This document shows positions 1-7,396 of a stretch of DNA of 64,000 nt, piece after piece. The position numbers and the translations under genes were made by a program. Under the pieces are notes generated by a model. The model saw only the letters and a program-made list of their open reading frames with translations. It had not been told where the DNA came from and made no database searches. Position 1 is the first letter of the stretch, and each line of letters begins with the position of its first letter. Source of the stretch: an uncultured Tropicimonas sp. (lineage in GTDB: Bacteria > Pseudomonadota > Alphaproteobacteria > Rhodobacterales > Rhodobacteraceae); the NCBI GenBank assembly GCA_947495685.1, contig CANLZY010000013.1:86663-150662 (forward strand), written 5' to 3'.

Positions 1-366
1 TTCAAGTTTCCGGTTCTTCTGGCCCGGATCCGGGCACAATTGCGGCAGCATGAACAATCCGAAGACGCGGTGTTCCAGCTTGGTCCGTACACCTTCAAGC
101 CGGCGATGAAGATGCTCATCGACGATGCAGAAAAGAAGATCCGTCTGACCGAAAAAGAGACGAACATTCTCAAGTTCCTGTATCGCGCTTCGGAGGGCGT
201 GGTGGCCCGGGACGTTCTGTTGCACGAGGTCTGGGGGTACAACGCCGGGGTGACCACGCACACGCTGGAGACCCACATCTATCGACTGCGCCAGAAAATC
301 GAACCGGATCCGTCGAATGCGCGGCTACTGGTCACGGAATCCGGCGGCTATCGACTGGTTGCGTGA
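1..366 (+). CDS. response regulator, C-terminal DNA-binding part (partial)
   Basis: The reading frame is open from the first base, so the receiver domain lies outside the window. What is visible is the end of the receiver linker (LLARIRAQLRQ) followed by an OmpR/PhoB-type winged helix: RLTEKETNILKFL, the RDVLLHEVWGY turn and the recognition helix THTLETHIYRLRQKIE, ending in the wing (ESGGYRLV). Such proteins bind promoter DNA after phosphorylation by a partner histidine kinase. A TTG at 40 is an internal codon, not the start. The target genes and partner kinase cannot be told from this fragment. About 105 bases downstream there is a strong terminator that may belong to a separate small RNA. 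Confidence 0.9.
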   Translation, partial: FKFPVLLARIRAQLRQHEQSEDAVFQLGPYTFKPAMKMLIDDAEKKIRLTEKETNILKFLYRASEGVVARDVLLHEVWGYNAGVTTHTLETHIYRLRQKIEPDPSNARLLVTESGGYRLVA

Positions 367-419
367 GCCGCAGAAATGGTTACGCTATACGTTAAGTAAT
401 TTGTTAACCTTCCTTTAGT

Positions 420-501
420 AGCATCCCCTTGTCGCGTCGGGGTTATGGCGTGGCAACCTCCCTGTTGGACTGGCCCGGGCCTCTCGCCCGGGTCTTTTTT
501 T
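420..501 (+). ncRNA. candidate small RNA with CU-rich hairpin loop
   Basis: The 250-base gap before xthA holds three consecutive hairpins. The first pairs CCCC (425-428) with GGGG (439-442). The second pairs CAAC (454-457) with GTTG (464-467) and displays CTCCCT in its loop. The third is the intrinsic terminator at 474-501. Stem-loops that expose a C/U-rich anti-Shine-Dalgarno loop and end in a strong terminator are typical of alphaproteobacterial CcsR/cuckoo-type sRNAs. No convincing -35/-10 pair was found upstream, so it could instead be the processed 3' end of the response-regulator mRNA. Confidence 0.4.
472..501 (+). terminator. Rho-independent terminator
   Basis: CCCGGGC (474-480) pairs with GCCCGGG (486-492) across a five-base loop and is followed by seven T (495-501). 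Confidence 0.85.
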
Positions 502-616
502 GGCAACCTTGCGGTGTGTCCGGTTGGGACTCCGGTCGCCGGACAGGGGGGCAAAAATGGTTCCCACGGTCGCCGTTGCGCACTAGGGTCGCGCGACCCA
601 GACCGGAGACAGATCC

Positions 617-1405
617 ATGACCTTCACCCTTGCCACCTGGAACATCAATTCGGTTCGCCTGCGGGCCGGGCTCGTCGCGCGTCTTCTGAGAGAGGAAACA
701 CCCGACATCCTGTGCCTTCAGGAATGCAAGAGCCCGGTGGACAAGATCCCGGCGGAGGTCTTTGCCGACCTTGGGTATACGCACATGGTTGCCCGCGGGC
801 AGAAGGGGTACAACGGCGTTGCGATCCTGTCGAAGCTGCCGATCGAAGATCTGGGCGACAAGGACTTCGCCGATCTCGGACATGCCCGCCACGTTGCTGC
901 GCGGCTCGAAAACGGCGTGGTGATCCACAATTTCTATGTGCCTGCTGGCGGCGACAAGCCGGACCGGGAGGTCAACGTGAAGTTCGGGCAAAAGCTCGAC
1001 TACCTGACCGAGATGCGGGATTGGTTTCGCGCCGAACGCCCCGAACGGGCCATTCTGGTCGGGGATCTGAACATTGCCCCGCGCGAGGACGATGTCTGGA
1101 ACCACAAGCAGCTTCTGAAGGTTGTCAGCCACACGCCGGTCGAGGTGGCGCAGTTGGCCGAGACTCAGGACGCGGGCAAATGGGTCGATGTCACGCGGGC
1201 GGATATTCCCGAGGGCAACCTCTACAGCTGGTGGTCCTACCGGTCTCCCGATTGGGAGTCCGCCGACAAGGGCCGGCGTCTGGATCACATCTGGGCAACG
1301 CCCGATATCGCGGGCGCGGCGCATTCCAGCCGGATCTTGCGGCAGGTCCGCGGCTGGGAACAACCGTCCGATCATGCGCCGGTCCTGGCCACCTTTGACC
1401 TGTGA
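617..1405 (+). CDS. xthA: exodeoxyribonuclease III
   Basis: 262 aa, full family length. Exonuclease III cuts DNA 5' of abasic sites in base-excision repair and has 3'-5' exonuclease and phosphatase activity; it is cytoplasmic and Mg-dependent. The family motifs are in order: ATWNINSVR (metal-binding Asn near residue 10), LCLQECK (metal-binding Glu at about 36), YNGVAILSK, GDLNIAP (catalytic Asp/Asn), RLDHIWATPD and the final SDHAPV with the catalytic His. The ATG at 617 starts directly at the conserved first strand. The gene is monocistronic. A GC-rich hairpin without a T run (CGCGTCC 1410-1416 with GGACGCG 1425-1431) follows the stop and may protect the mRNA end. Confidence 0.96.
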   Translation: MTFTLATWNINSVRLRAGLVARLLREETPDILCLQECKSPVDKIPAEVFADLGYTHMVARGQKGYNGVAILSKLPIEDLGDKDFADLGHARHVAARLENGVVIHNFYVPAGGDKPDREVNVKFGQKLDYLTEMRDWFRAERPERAILVGDLNIAPREDDVWNHKQLLKVVSHTPVEVAQLAETQDAGKWVDVTRADIPEGNLYSWWSYRSPDWESADKGRRLDHIWATPDIAGAAHSSRILRQVRGWEQPSDHAPVLATFDL

Positions 1406-1478
1406 TCCGCGCGTCCCCTTGCAAGGACGCGGGCGATACGCCATCTAAGCCTCAACCAGATATACGAGGAGCCTTCAG

Positions 1479-2402
1479 ATGCTGGAATTTGGCCAGACCC
1501 CGTCGCAACCCGCTGCAACCGATCTGATCAAGGAAGGCGGTGAAGCCACCTTCATGCAGGATGTCGTCGATGGCAGCCAGGAAGTTCCGGTTATCGTCGA
1601 TTTCTGGGCGCCGTGGTGCGGCCCCTGCAAGACCTTGGGCCCGATGCTGGAATCTGCCGTCCAGGCTGCCGGCGGTCGGGTGAAGATGGTCAAGATCGAC
1701 GTCGACCAGAACCAGCGTCTCGCTCAGATGCTCGCGCAGCAGGGCCTGCCGCTGCAATCGATCCCGACCGTCGTGGCCTTCTACCAGGGGCAGGTCGCCG
1801 ACATGTTCCAGGGGGCGCAGCCGCTCTCCGAGATCAAGGCCTTTGTCGACCGCGTCGCGGCGCTCGCCGGGGATGGCGGGCTGTCCGAAGCGATCGAGGC
1901 CGCCGAAGCCATGCTGGCCGAAGGGGCTGTTGTGGATGCCGCGCAGACCTTTGCAGCCATCCTGGGCGAGGAGCCGGGCAACGCGGCGGCCTATGGCGGC
2001 ATGGTCCGGGCCCATCTGGCGCTGGATGACACCGATCAGGCGGAGGCCCTGCTGGCAGCGGTTCCCGCCGAGATCACCGGAGCCCCCGAGATCGAGGCCG
2101 CCCGTGCCCAGTTGGAACTGGCCCGACAGGCCGCCGAGGCCGGTCCGCTGGCAGAGTTGCAGGCGGTCGTCGCGGCAGACCCGGCCAACCTTCAGGCCCG
2201 GTTCGATCTTGCCACAGCGCTGCATGCCGCCGGCGATGTCGAAGCGGCCGTGACCGAATTGCTGAACCTGTTCGGCCTTGATCGCGAGTGGAACGACGGC
2301 GCAGCCAAGGCGCAATTGTTCACGATCTTCGATGCGCTGAAGCCGACAGATCCGATCGTTCTGAACGGGCGGCGCAAGTTGAGCTCGATGATATTTGCCT
2401 GA
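1479..2402 (+). CDS. ybbN: YbbN-like thioredoxin/TPR co-chaperone
   Basis: 307 aa. Residues 1-125 form a thioredoxin fold with the active site WCGPCK (Cys47, Cys50) and the cis-Pro segment IPTVVAF. The remainder is alanine-rich helical TPR-like sequence, the architecture of YbbN/CnoX proteins that protect chaperone clients under oxidative or heat stress. E. coli YbbN lacks one of the two cysteines; here both are present, so redox activity is possible. The start at 1479 has an RBS (acgagga, 1464-1470). The next gene follows after 26 bases, so the two are probably co-transcribed. Confidence 0.9.
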   Translation: MLEFGQTPSQPAATDLIKEGGEATFMQDVVDGSQEVPVIVDFWAPWCGPCKTLGPMLESAVQAAGGRVKMVKIDVDQNQRLAQMLAQQGLPLQSIPTVVAFYQGQVADMFQGAQPLSEIKAFVDRVAALAGDGGLSEAIEAAEAMLAEGAVVDAAQTFAAILGEEPGNAAAYGGMVRAHLALDDTDQAEALLAAVPAEITGAPEIEAARAQLELARQAAEAGPLAELQAVVAADPANLQARFDLATALHAAGDVEAAVTELLNLFGLDREWNDGAAKAQLFTIFDALKPTDPIVLNGRRKLSSMIFA

Positions 2403-2428
2403 GGGCCCGATCCAGCTACGTTAGGGTC

Positions 2429-3067
2429 ATGTTTGCCAAAACCGATCTGCCGGACGCGATTCCGGTCTTTCCTCTGCCGGGAGCGTTGCTTTTGCCGCGC
2501 GCCCGGTTGCCCTTGCATATCTTCGAGCCGCGCTACCTGGCGATGCTGGACGATACGCTCAAGACAACTCATCGGCTGATCGGGATGGTCCAGCCGCGCG
2601 AAGGAGACGCCGCCGGGCTTCAGACGATCGGTTGCGCCGGTCGCCTGACAGGTTTTTCCGAGACGGAGGATGGCCGCTACATGGTCACCCTTTCCGGGAT
2701 CTCGCGGTTTCGTATCCGGCAGGAGACGCAGGGTTTCACCCCTTACGTCCGGGCCGAGGTTGACTGGGCCGACTTCCAGCGCGATCTGGGCGCTGTCGAG
2801 CGAGACCCGAATTTCCAACGTGCACCGTTCATGGAGCTTCTCGGGAGGTTCTTCGAAGCGCGCGAGCTGGCGACCGATTGGGAGAGCCTGCGCGAGGCGG
2901 ACGACGAGTTGCTGATCAACTCGCTGTCGATGCTCTGCCCGTTCGATGTGGGCGACAAGCAGGCGCTGCTGGAGGCGCCGAGCCTGACCGACCGCCGAGA
3001 GACCTTGACGGCATTGATGGAATTTTCCCTGCATTGCAGCGAGGACGGATCGGAGATGATGCAATGA
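2429..3067 (+). CDS. Lon-protease substrate-binding-domain protein
   Basis: 212 aa consisting only of the N-terminal (LAN/PUA-like) domain of Lon, without ATPase or protease parts. Visible signatures are the opening [43 protein letters not shown] and LSGISRFRI. Stand-alone copies of this domain are common in alphaproteobacteria; their biochemical role is not established. The ATG at 2429 is preferred over upstream codons because it sits at the conserved beginning of the domain. Its stop overlaps the start of the following Trm112-like gene (ATGA), so the two are translationally coupled. Confidence 0.88.
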   Translation: MFAKTDLPDAIPVFPLPGALLLPRARLPLHIFEPRYLAMLDDTLKTTHRLIGMVQPREGDAAGLQTIGCAGRLTGFSETEDGRYMVTLSGISRFRIRQETQGFTPYVRAEVDWADFQRDLGAVERDPNFQRAPFMELLGRFFEARELATDWESLREADDELLINSLSMLCPFDVGDKQALLEAPSLTDRRETLTALMEFSLHCSEDGSEMMQ

Positions 3068-3267
3068 GCGATACCCCGGCATCCCGCACGACCACGACGC
3101 CGCATGATCGCAAGATGCTGGAGGCGTTGGTCTGCCCGCAGACGCGAACCCTGTTGCGGTACGACGCAGAGCGGCAGGAGTTGGTCTCCAAGGCCGCGCG
3201 GCTGGCCTATCCGATCCGCAACGGCATCCCGATCATGCTGGTGGACGAGGCCCGTCCGCTGGATTGA
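3064..3267 (+). CDS. Trm112/YcaR-like small protein
   Basis: 67 aa. The pattern [39 protein letters not shown] is that of the Trm112p-like (UPF0434) family, small proteins that in other systems activate SAM-dependent methyltransferases. Only one cysteine (VCP) remains, so a zinc knuckle is not formed; this is usual in the bacterial UPF0434 group. The start overlaps the stop of the upstream Lon-domain gene by four bases (ATGA). The convergent UbiH-type gene ends 15 bases downstream. Confidence 0.87.
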   Translation: MSDTPASRTTTTPHDRKMLEALVCPQTRTLLRYDAERQELVSKAARLAYPIRNGIPIMLVDEARPLD

Positions 3268-3282
3268 CCCGCGGGCCGGCCG

Positions 3283-4512
3283 TCAGGCCGGTTTTCCCTT
3301 CAACAGGTTCGGGGCATCGCCGGTCACACCGGCGGCCTCGCGAATGAAGCGGCGGCGCACGCCGGGTAGCCGGTCTATCATGCCCATGCCAAGGCTGCGG
3401 CCAAAGCGCAGGATCGGATTGTCGTTGGAGAACAGCCGGTTCACGGTATCCATCCCCAGGGCCAAGGTGGCGCGGTCAAAGCTGCGCCATTGCCGGTGCC
3501 GGTCCAGAACCAGCAGTGATCCGATATCTTCGCCCCGCCGACGCGCCTCGGCCAGCACCTGGGTCAGCGTCGCGACATCGACCAGTCCCTGGTTGAAACC
3601 CTGTCCGGCAATCGGGTGCACGCCCTGCGCCGCATCGCCGATCAGCACGAGCCGGGTCTGAACAGTCTGGTTGGCCATGGTCAGGTTCAACGGATAGCTG
3701 AATCGCTTTCCCGCCAGTCGGATCTCGCCCAGGAAGTCGCCGAAACGCGGGCGCAACGCGGCCAGAAACCCGTCATCGTCCAGCCCGTTGATGTAGGTCG
3801 CCGTTTCCGGGTCCTCGCTCCAGACGATGGAACTGCGGTTGCCCGGCAGCGGCAGGATCGCCAGCGGCCCGTGCGGCATGAAAAACTGGTGCGCCGTGCC
3901 GTTGTGGGGCAGGTCATGTTCGACCGCGCACACCAGCGCCGTCTGGTCATATTCCCAGCCGGTTCGCTGGATGCCGGCCCGCAGGCCAACGCCGCTCTGC
4001 CGCCCATCGGCCCCCACCAGCAGCGCGCCGGTCAGCGTGTCGCCCGAGGCCAGCTTGACGCTGGCGGCGGCGGGGGTGATCTGCTGGTCGACCACCGTCT
4101 CGCCGGAGCGTTGCTCGATCAGCGGATTGGCCTCGATGGCGTCGAGCAGTGCCCTGCGCAGGTAGCGGTCCTCCAGCAGGTAGCCCATGACGCCTTCGTC
4201 CAGTTCACCATGGTCGAAATGCATCGCAAAGGGCCAGATCGGCCCTTGTCCGGCGCGCCCATCGCTGGTGACGATGTGCAGGATCGGTTGCGCGTGCTCT
4301 GCCACCTTGTCCCAGATGCCAATGGCGGCCAGCAGGCGTTGCGAGGCCAGCGCCAGCGCATAGGAGCGCCCGTCAAAGCCCGCATCGGTCCGCGCCTCGG
4401 CGCTCAGCTTGTCCACGACGATGGAACGCATGCCCGCCTGGGCACAGGCAAGCGCAAGCGAGGGGCCATTCAGCCCGCCGCCCACAATCAGGATGTCTGT
4501 GTCATGTCTCAT
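3283..4512 (-). CDS. UbiH/UbiF-family FAD-dependent hydroxylase
   Basis: 409 aa flavoprotein monooxygenase of the ubiquinone-biosynthesis hydroxylase family (UbiH/UbiF/COQ6/VisC). The N-terminal Rossmann motif is ILIVGGGLNGPSLALAC, the middle DG motif is LLVGADGRQSGV, and the second FAD motif is LIGDAAQGVHPIAGQGFNQG. It would hydroxylate the aromatic ring of a ubiquinone precursor at the membrane with O2 and NAD(P)H. Which ring position it serves cannot be decided from sequence alone, since alphaproteobacteria often use one or two enzymes for several positions. It is encoded alone, convergent with the Trm112-like gene and divergent from the amidase. Confidence 0.92.
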   Translation of the reverse strand: MRHDTDILIVGGGLNGPSLALACAQAGMRSIVVDKLSAEARTDAGFDGRSYALALASQRLLAAIGIWDKVAEHAQPILHIVTSDGRAGQGPIWPFAMHFDHGELDEGVMGYLLEDRYLRRALLDAIEANPLIEQRSGETVVDQQITPAAASVKLASGDTLTGALLVGADGRQSGVGLRAGIQRTGWEYDQTALVCAVEHDLPHNGTAHQFFMPHGPLAILPLPGNRSSIVWSEDPETATYINGLDDDGFLAALRPRFGDFLGEIRLAGKRFSYPLNLTMANQTVQTRLVLIGDAAQGVHPIAGQGFNQGLVDVATLTQVLAEARRRGEDIGSLLVLDRHRQWRSFDRATLALGMDTVNRLFSNDNPILRFGRSLGMGMIDRLPGVRRRFIREAAGVTGDAPNLLKGKPA

Positions 4513-4600
4513 CCCGGCAAGACATACCCCGACGGACGGGATTGTCCATGCGCTGCCCTGCCGCTACCGTCTCCTTCGGCGATTTTTTCCGGAGGCGGAC

Positions 4601-5926
4601 ATGCAAGAGTGGCTGAAGATGAGCGCGGGGGACCTCGGGCGCGGGATCGGTGCGGGGCAGATCGACCCCGTGGCGCTGACCGAATGCTACCTGTCGGCAA
4701 TCGATGCGCATGACTTTGCGCCACGCATCTACGCCCGCGTCACTCGCGATCGTGCGCTGGCCGAGGCCGGGGCCGCGCGGGAGAGGGCGCGCCTGGGGCT
4801 GCGGCGCTCGCTGCTGGATGGGGTGCCGATAAGCTGGAAGGATCTGTTCGACAGTGCCGGCGTCGCGACCGAGGCGGGATCTGCCTTCCTCGCGGGACGC
4901 GTGCCGGACGCCGATGCGCAGGTGCTGCGCAACGCGACCGAGGCCGGACTGATCTGCCTGGGCAAGACCCATATGACCGAGCTGGCATTTTCCGGCCTCG
5001 GGCTGAATCCGATCACGGAATCCCCGCCCTGTATCAACGATTTCGATGCGGTGTCGGGCGGGTCGTCCTCGGGGGCGGCAACATCGGTGGCCTTCGGGCT
5101 GGCGGCGGCGGGCATCGGATCGGACACGGGCGGGTCCGTGCGCATACCGGCGGCCTGGAACGATCTTGTGGGCCTCAAGACAACCTCGGGGCGGCTGCCG
5201 CTGACCGGTGTTGTCCCATTGGCAGCGCGGTTCGACACGGTCGGGCCACTGTGCCGGACTGTCGAGGACGCCGCGCTGGTGCTTGCAGCTCTGGAGGGCG
5301 ATCGGCCCGCCGACCTGACCGGGGCCTCGCTGTCTGGGCGGCGTCTGCTGGTCTTGACAGACGCGCTGGACGCGGTGCGCGACGCCCCTCTTAAAGGGTT
5401 CCGCCATGCGGTTGAACGATTCCGGGCGGCAGGGGCCGAAATCTTCGAGGCGCCGGTGCCCGCCGTGTCAGAGGCGATGGGCCTGTCGGCGATCCTGTTT
5501 GCGACAGAGGCCTATGGCACCTGGAAACACGAAATCGAAGCCCGACCGGAACTGATGTTCTCGGAAGTGCGCGAACGGTTCCGCGGCGGGAAGGCCTTCA
5601 GCGGTGCGGATTACGTGGCTGCGTGGCAACGGCTCGATGCTCTGCGGGCAGAGTACCTGGCGGCAACGGCGGGGTTCGACTCGGTGATCTTGCCAAGCGC
5701 GCCAATCCTGCCACCTGACAAGCAAAAGCTCGAAAACGACGGAACCTTCTTTGCCAGCGAGAACCTGCTGGCGTTGCGCAACACGCGAATCGGCAACCTG
5801 ATGGGGCTCTGTGCCCTCACATTGCCGACGGGCGTGCCATCGGCCGGCGTGATGCTGCTGGCCCCCCCCATGGCCGAGGAACGCCTGCTGCGCTTGGGGG
5901 CCGCAGGCGAGGCGGCCTTGCGCTGA
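4601..5926 (+). CDS. amidase-signature enzyme
   Basis: 441 aa amidase-signature hydrolase, related to GatA, indoleacetamide and urea-derivative amidases. The catalytic Ser-cisSer-Lys triad is visible: Lys in ISWKDLFD, cis-Ser in GGSSSGAA and the nucleophile in GSDTGGSVRIPA. A GatA role is unlikely because no gatB or gatC is adjacent. Substrate is unknown; small-molecule amide hydrolysis is inferred. The ATG at 4601 is chosen because GGAGG (4591-4595) lies at the right distance; upstream in-frame codons run into the divergent ubiH-like gene. About 270 bases without a recognisable element follow. Confidence 0.9.
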   Translation: MQEWLKMSAGDLGRGIGAGQIDPVALTECYLSAIDAHDFAPRIYARVTRDRALAEAGAARERARLGLRRSLLDGVPISWKDLFDSAGVATEAGSAFLAGRVPDADAQVLRNATEAGLICLGKTHMTELAFSGLGLNPITESPPCINDFDAVSGGSSSGAATSVAFGLAAAGIGSDTGGSVRIPAAWNDLVGLKTTSGRLPLTGVVPLAARFDTVGPLCRTVEDAALVLAALEGDRPADLTGASLSGRRLLVLTDALDAVRDAPLKGFRHAVERFRAAGAEIFEAPVPAVSEAMGLSAILFATEAYGTWKHEIEARPELMFSEVRERFRGGKAFSGADYVAAWQRLDALRAEYLAATAGFDSVILPSAPILPPDKQKLENDGTFFASENLLALRNTRIGNLMGLCALTLPTGVPSAGVMLLAPPMAEERLLRLGAAGEAALR

Positions 5927-6196
5927 CCGTCGGCATCCTGGAGCCAAGGCGAGGCGGGCGGCTGCAGACCCGGTCAGTTTTTCCACCCCAGTTACGGTGC
6001 AATCTGACGGGGCGCCGGTTTTTCAGAAAAGCCAGAGACTTGCAGGCAAGGGGCCGGGTCGCGCCATTGGCCGAAATGCCACAAGCAGCCGGTGGCGTGT
6101 GACATTTTCTGGACCCGCACACTTCCACTAGGTAGTCTTGCGACAAGCGGGGCGACATGATCCCGATCCCTGAGGCAGTAAAAAAGTATCGAGCGC

Positions 6197-7381
6197 ATGA
6201 CGTTCCCCAACCGGTTCGCGGACCTGCCAGATTATGCGTTTCCGCGCCTGCGGAAGCTTCTCGCCGCGTCCGATCCGGGCGGCGAGATCATCGACATGAC
6301 CATCGGCGAGCCGCGCCATGCCATGCCCGATTTCGTGGCCGACGTTGTGGCCGGGGCGGCGGCGGAATTCGCCAAGTACCCGCCGAACGACGGCACACCA
6401 GAGTTGCGCAGGGCGATTTCGGGTTGGATCGAACGCCGCTACGGCGTGACCACCGACCCTGATACCCAGGTGATGGCGTTGAATGGCACGCGCGAAGGGC
6501 TGTTCAACGCGGCGATTGCCCTGAGCCCGGAGGAAAAGCACGGCAAGCGTCCGGCGATCCTGGTGCCAAACCCGTTCTATCAGGTCTACGCCGTCGGGGC
6601 GCTGACCGCTGGTGCTGAGCCGATCTTTGTGCCCGCGACCGCCGAGACCGGGTTTCTGCCAGACTACGCCGCGCTGCCGACGGACGTTCTGGACCGCGTG
6701 ACCATCGCCTATCTGTGCTCGCCCTCGAACCCGCAGGGGGCCGTCGCGAACGAAGATTATTGGGCGGCGTTGCTGGATCTCGCCGAGAAACACGACTTCC
6801 GGATCTTTGCCGACGAGTGCTATTCGGAGATCTATCGTGTCACGCCTCCGCCGGGGGCCTTGCAGGTGGCCGCAGCCCACGGTGCCGATCCGGAGCGCGT
6901 GGTAATCTTTCACTCGTTGTCCAAGCGGTCGAACCTGCCGGGGCTGCGGTCGGGATTTGTTGCGGGCGGGCCGGAGTGCATCGCGCGGATCCGCCAGTTG
7001 CGCGCCTATTCCGGCGCGCCATTGCCGCTGCCGTTGCAGCGCGTGGCCGAGCGAGCCTGGTCGGACGAGGCGCATGTGCAGGCGTCGCTGCGGATCTACC
7101 AGGACAAGTTACGCCTCGCCGACGAGATCATGGCGGGCGTGCCGGGTTACAAGGGGCCCGAGGGCGGGTTCTTCTTGTGGTTGCCGGTCGGCGATGACGA
7201 AGCGGCGGCGCGACAGGTATATGAACAAACGGGCGTCCGAGTGCTTCCGGGCGGGTACCTTGGTCGTGACGTGCCCGGCGGAAACCCCGGAAAGGGGTAC
7301 GTGCGCGTGGCGATGGTCGCGGGGATGGACGAATTGCGGCGTGGGTTGAGCAGGCTCCACGACTGCCTTTACGAACAATAA
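6197..7381 (+). CDS. DapC-like class I/II aminotransferase
   Basis: 394 aa PLP enzyme of the aspartate aminotransferase fold. Motifs are MTIGEPRH, the NGTREGLF phosphate-binding loop, NPFYQVY, CSPSNPQGA, ADECYSEIY and the PLP-lysine segment SLSKRSNLPGLRSG. The N-terminal FADLPDYAFPRLRKLL opening resembles succinyldiaminopimelate aminotransferases (DapC), which would place it in lysine and cell-wall synthesis, but related enzymes with other substrates exist. The ftsK gene begins 15 bases after the stop, so both may be transcribed together. Confidence 0.85.
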   Translation: MTFPNRFADLPDYAFPRLRKLLAASDPGGEIIDMTIGEPRHAMPDFVADVVAGAAAEFAKYPPNDGTPELRRAISGWIERRYGVTTDPDTQVMALNGTREGLFNAAIALSPEEKHGKRPAILVPNPFYQVYAVGALTAGAEPIFVPATAETGFLPDYAALPTDVLDRVTIAYLCSPSNPQGAVANEDYWAALLDLAEKHDFRIFADECYSEIYRVTPPPGALQVAAAHGADPERVVIFHSLSKRSNLPGLRSGFVAGGPECIARIRQLRAYSGAPLPLPLQRVAERAWSDEAHVQASLRIYQDKLRLADEIMAGVPGYKGPEGGFFLWLPVGDDEAAARQVYEQTGVRVLPGGYLGRDVPGGNPGKGYVRVAMVAGMDELRRGLSRLHDCLYEQ

Positions 7382-7396
7382 GGACGGCAAGATCCG

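Noticed and set aside
391..407. Possible CtrA box before the candidate sRNA
   Set aside because: The two TTAA half-sites are 8 bases apart instead of 7, and no other CtrA feature supports it.
1410..1431. Terminator after xthA
   Set aside because: A 7-bp stem exists but no T run follows, so it is described only in the gene entry.
443..1444. 333-codon minus-strand frame opposite xthA
   Set aside because: Antisense shadow of a clearly identified gene, no RBS or protein-like motifs.
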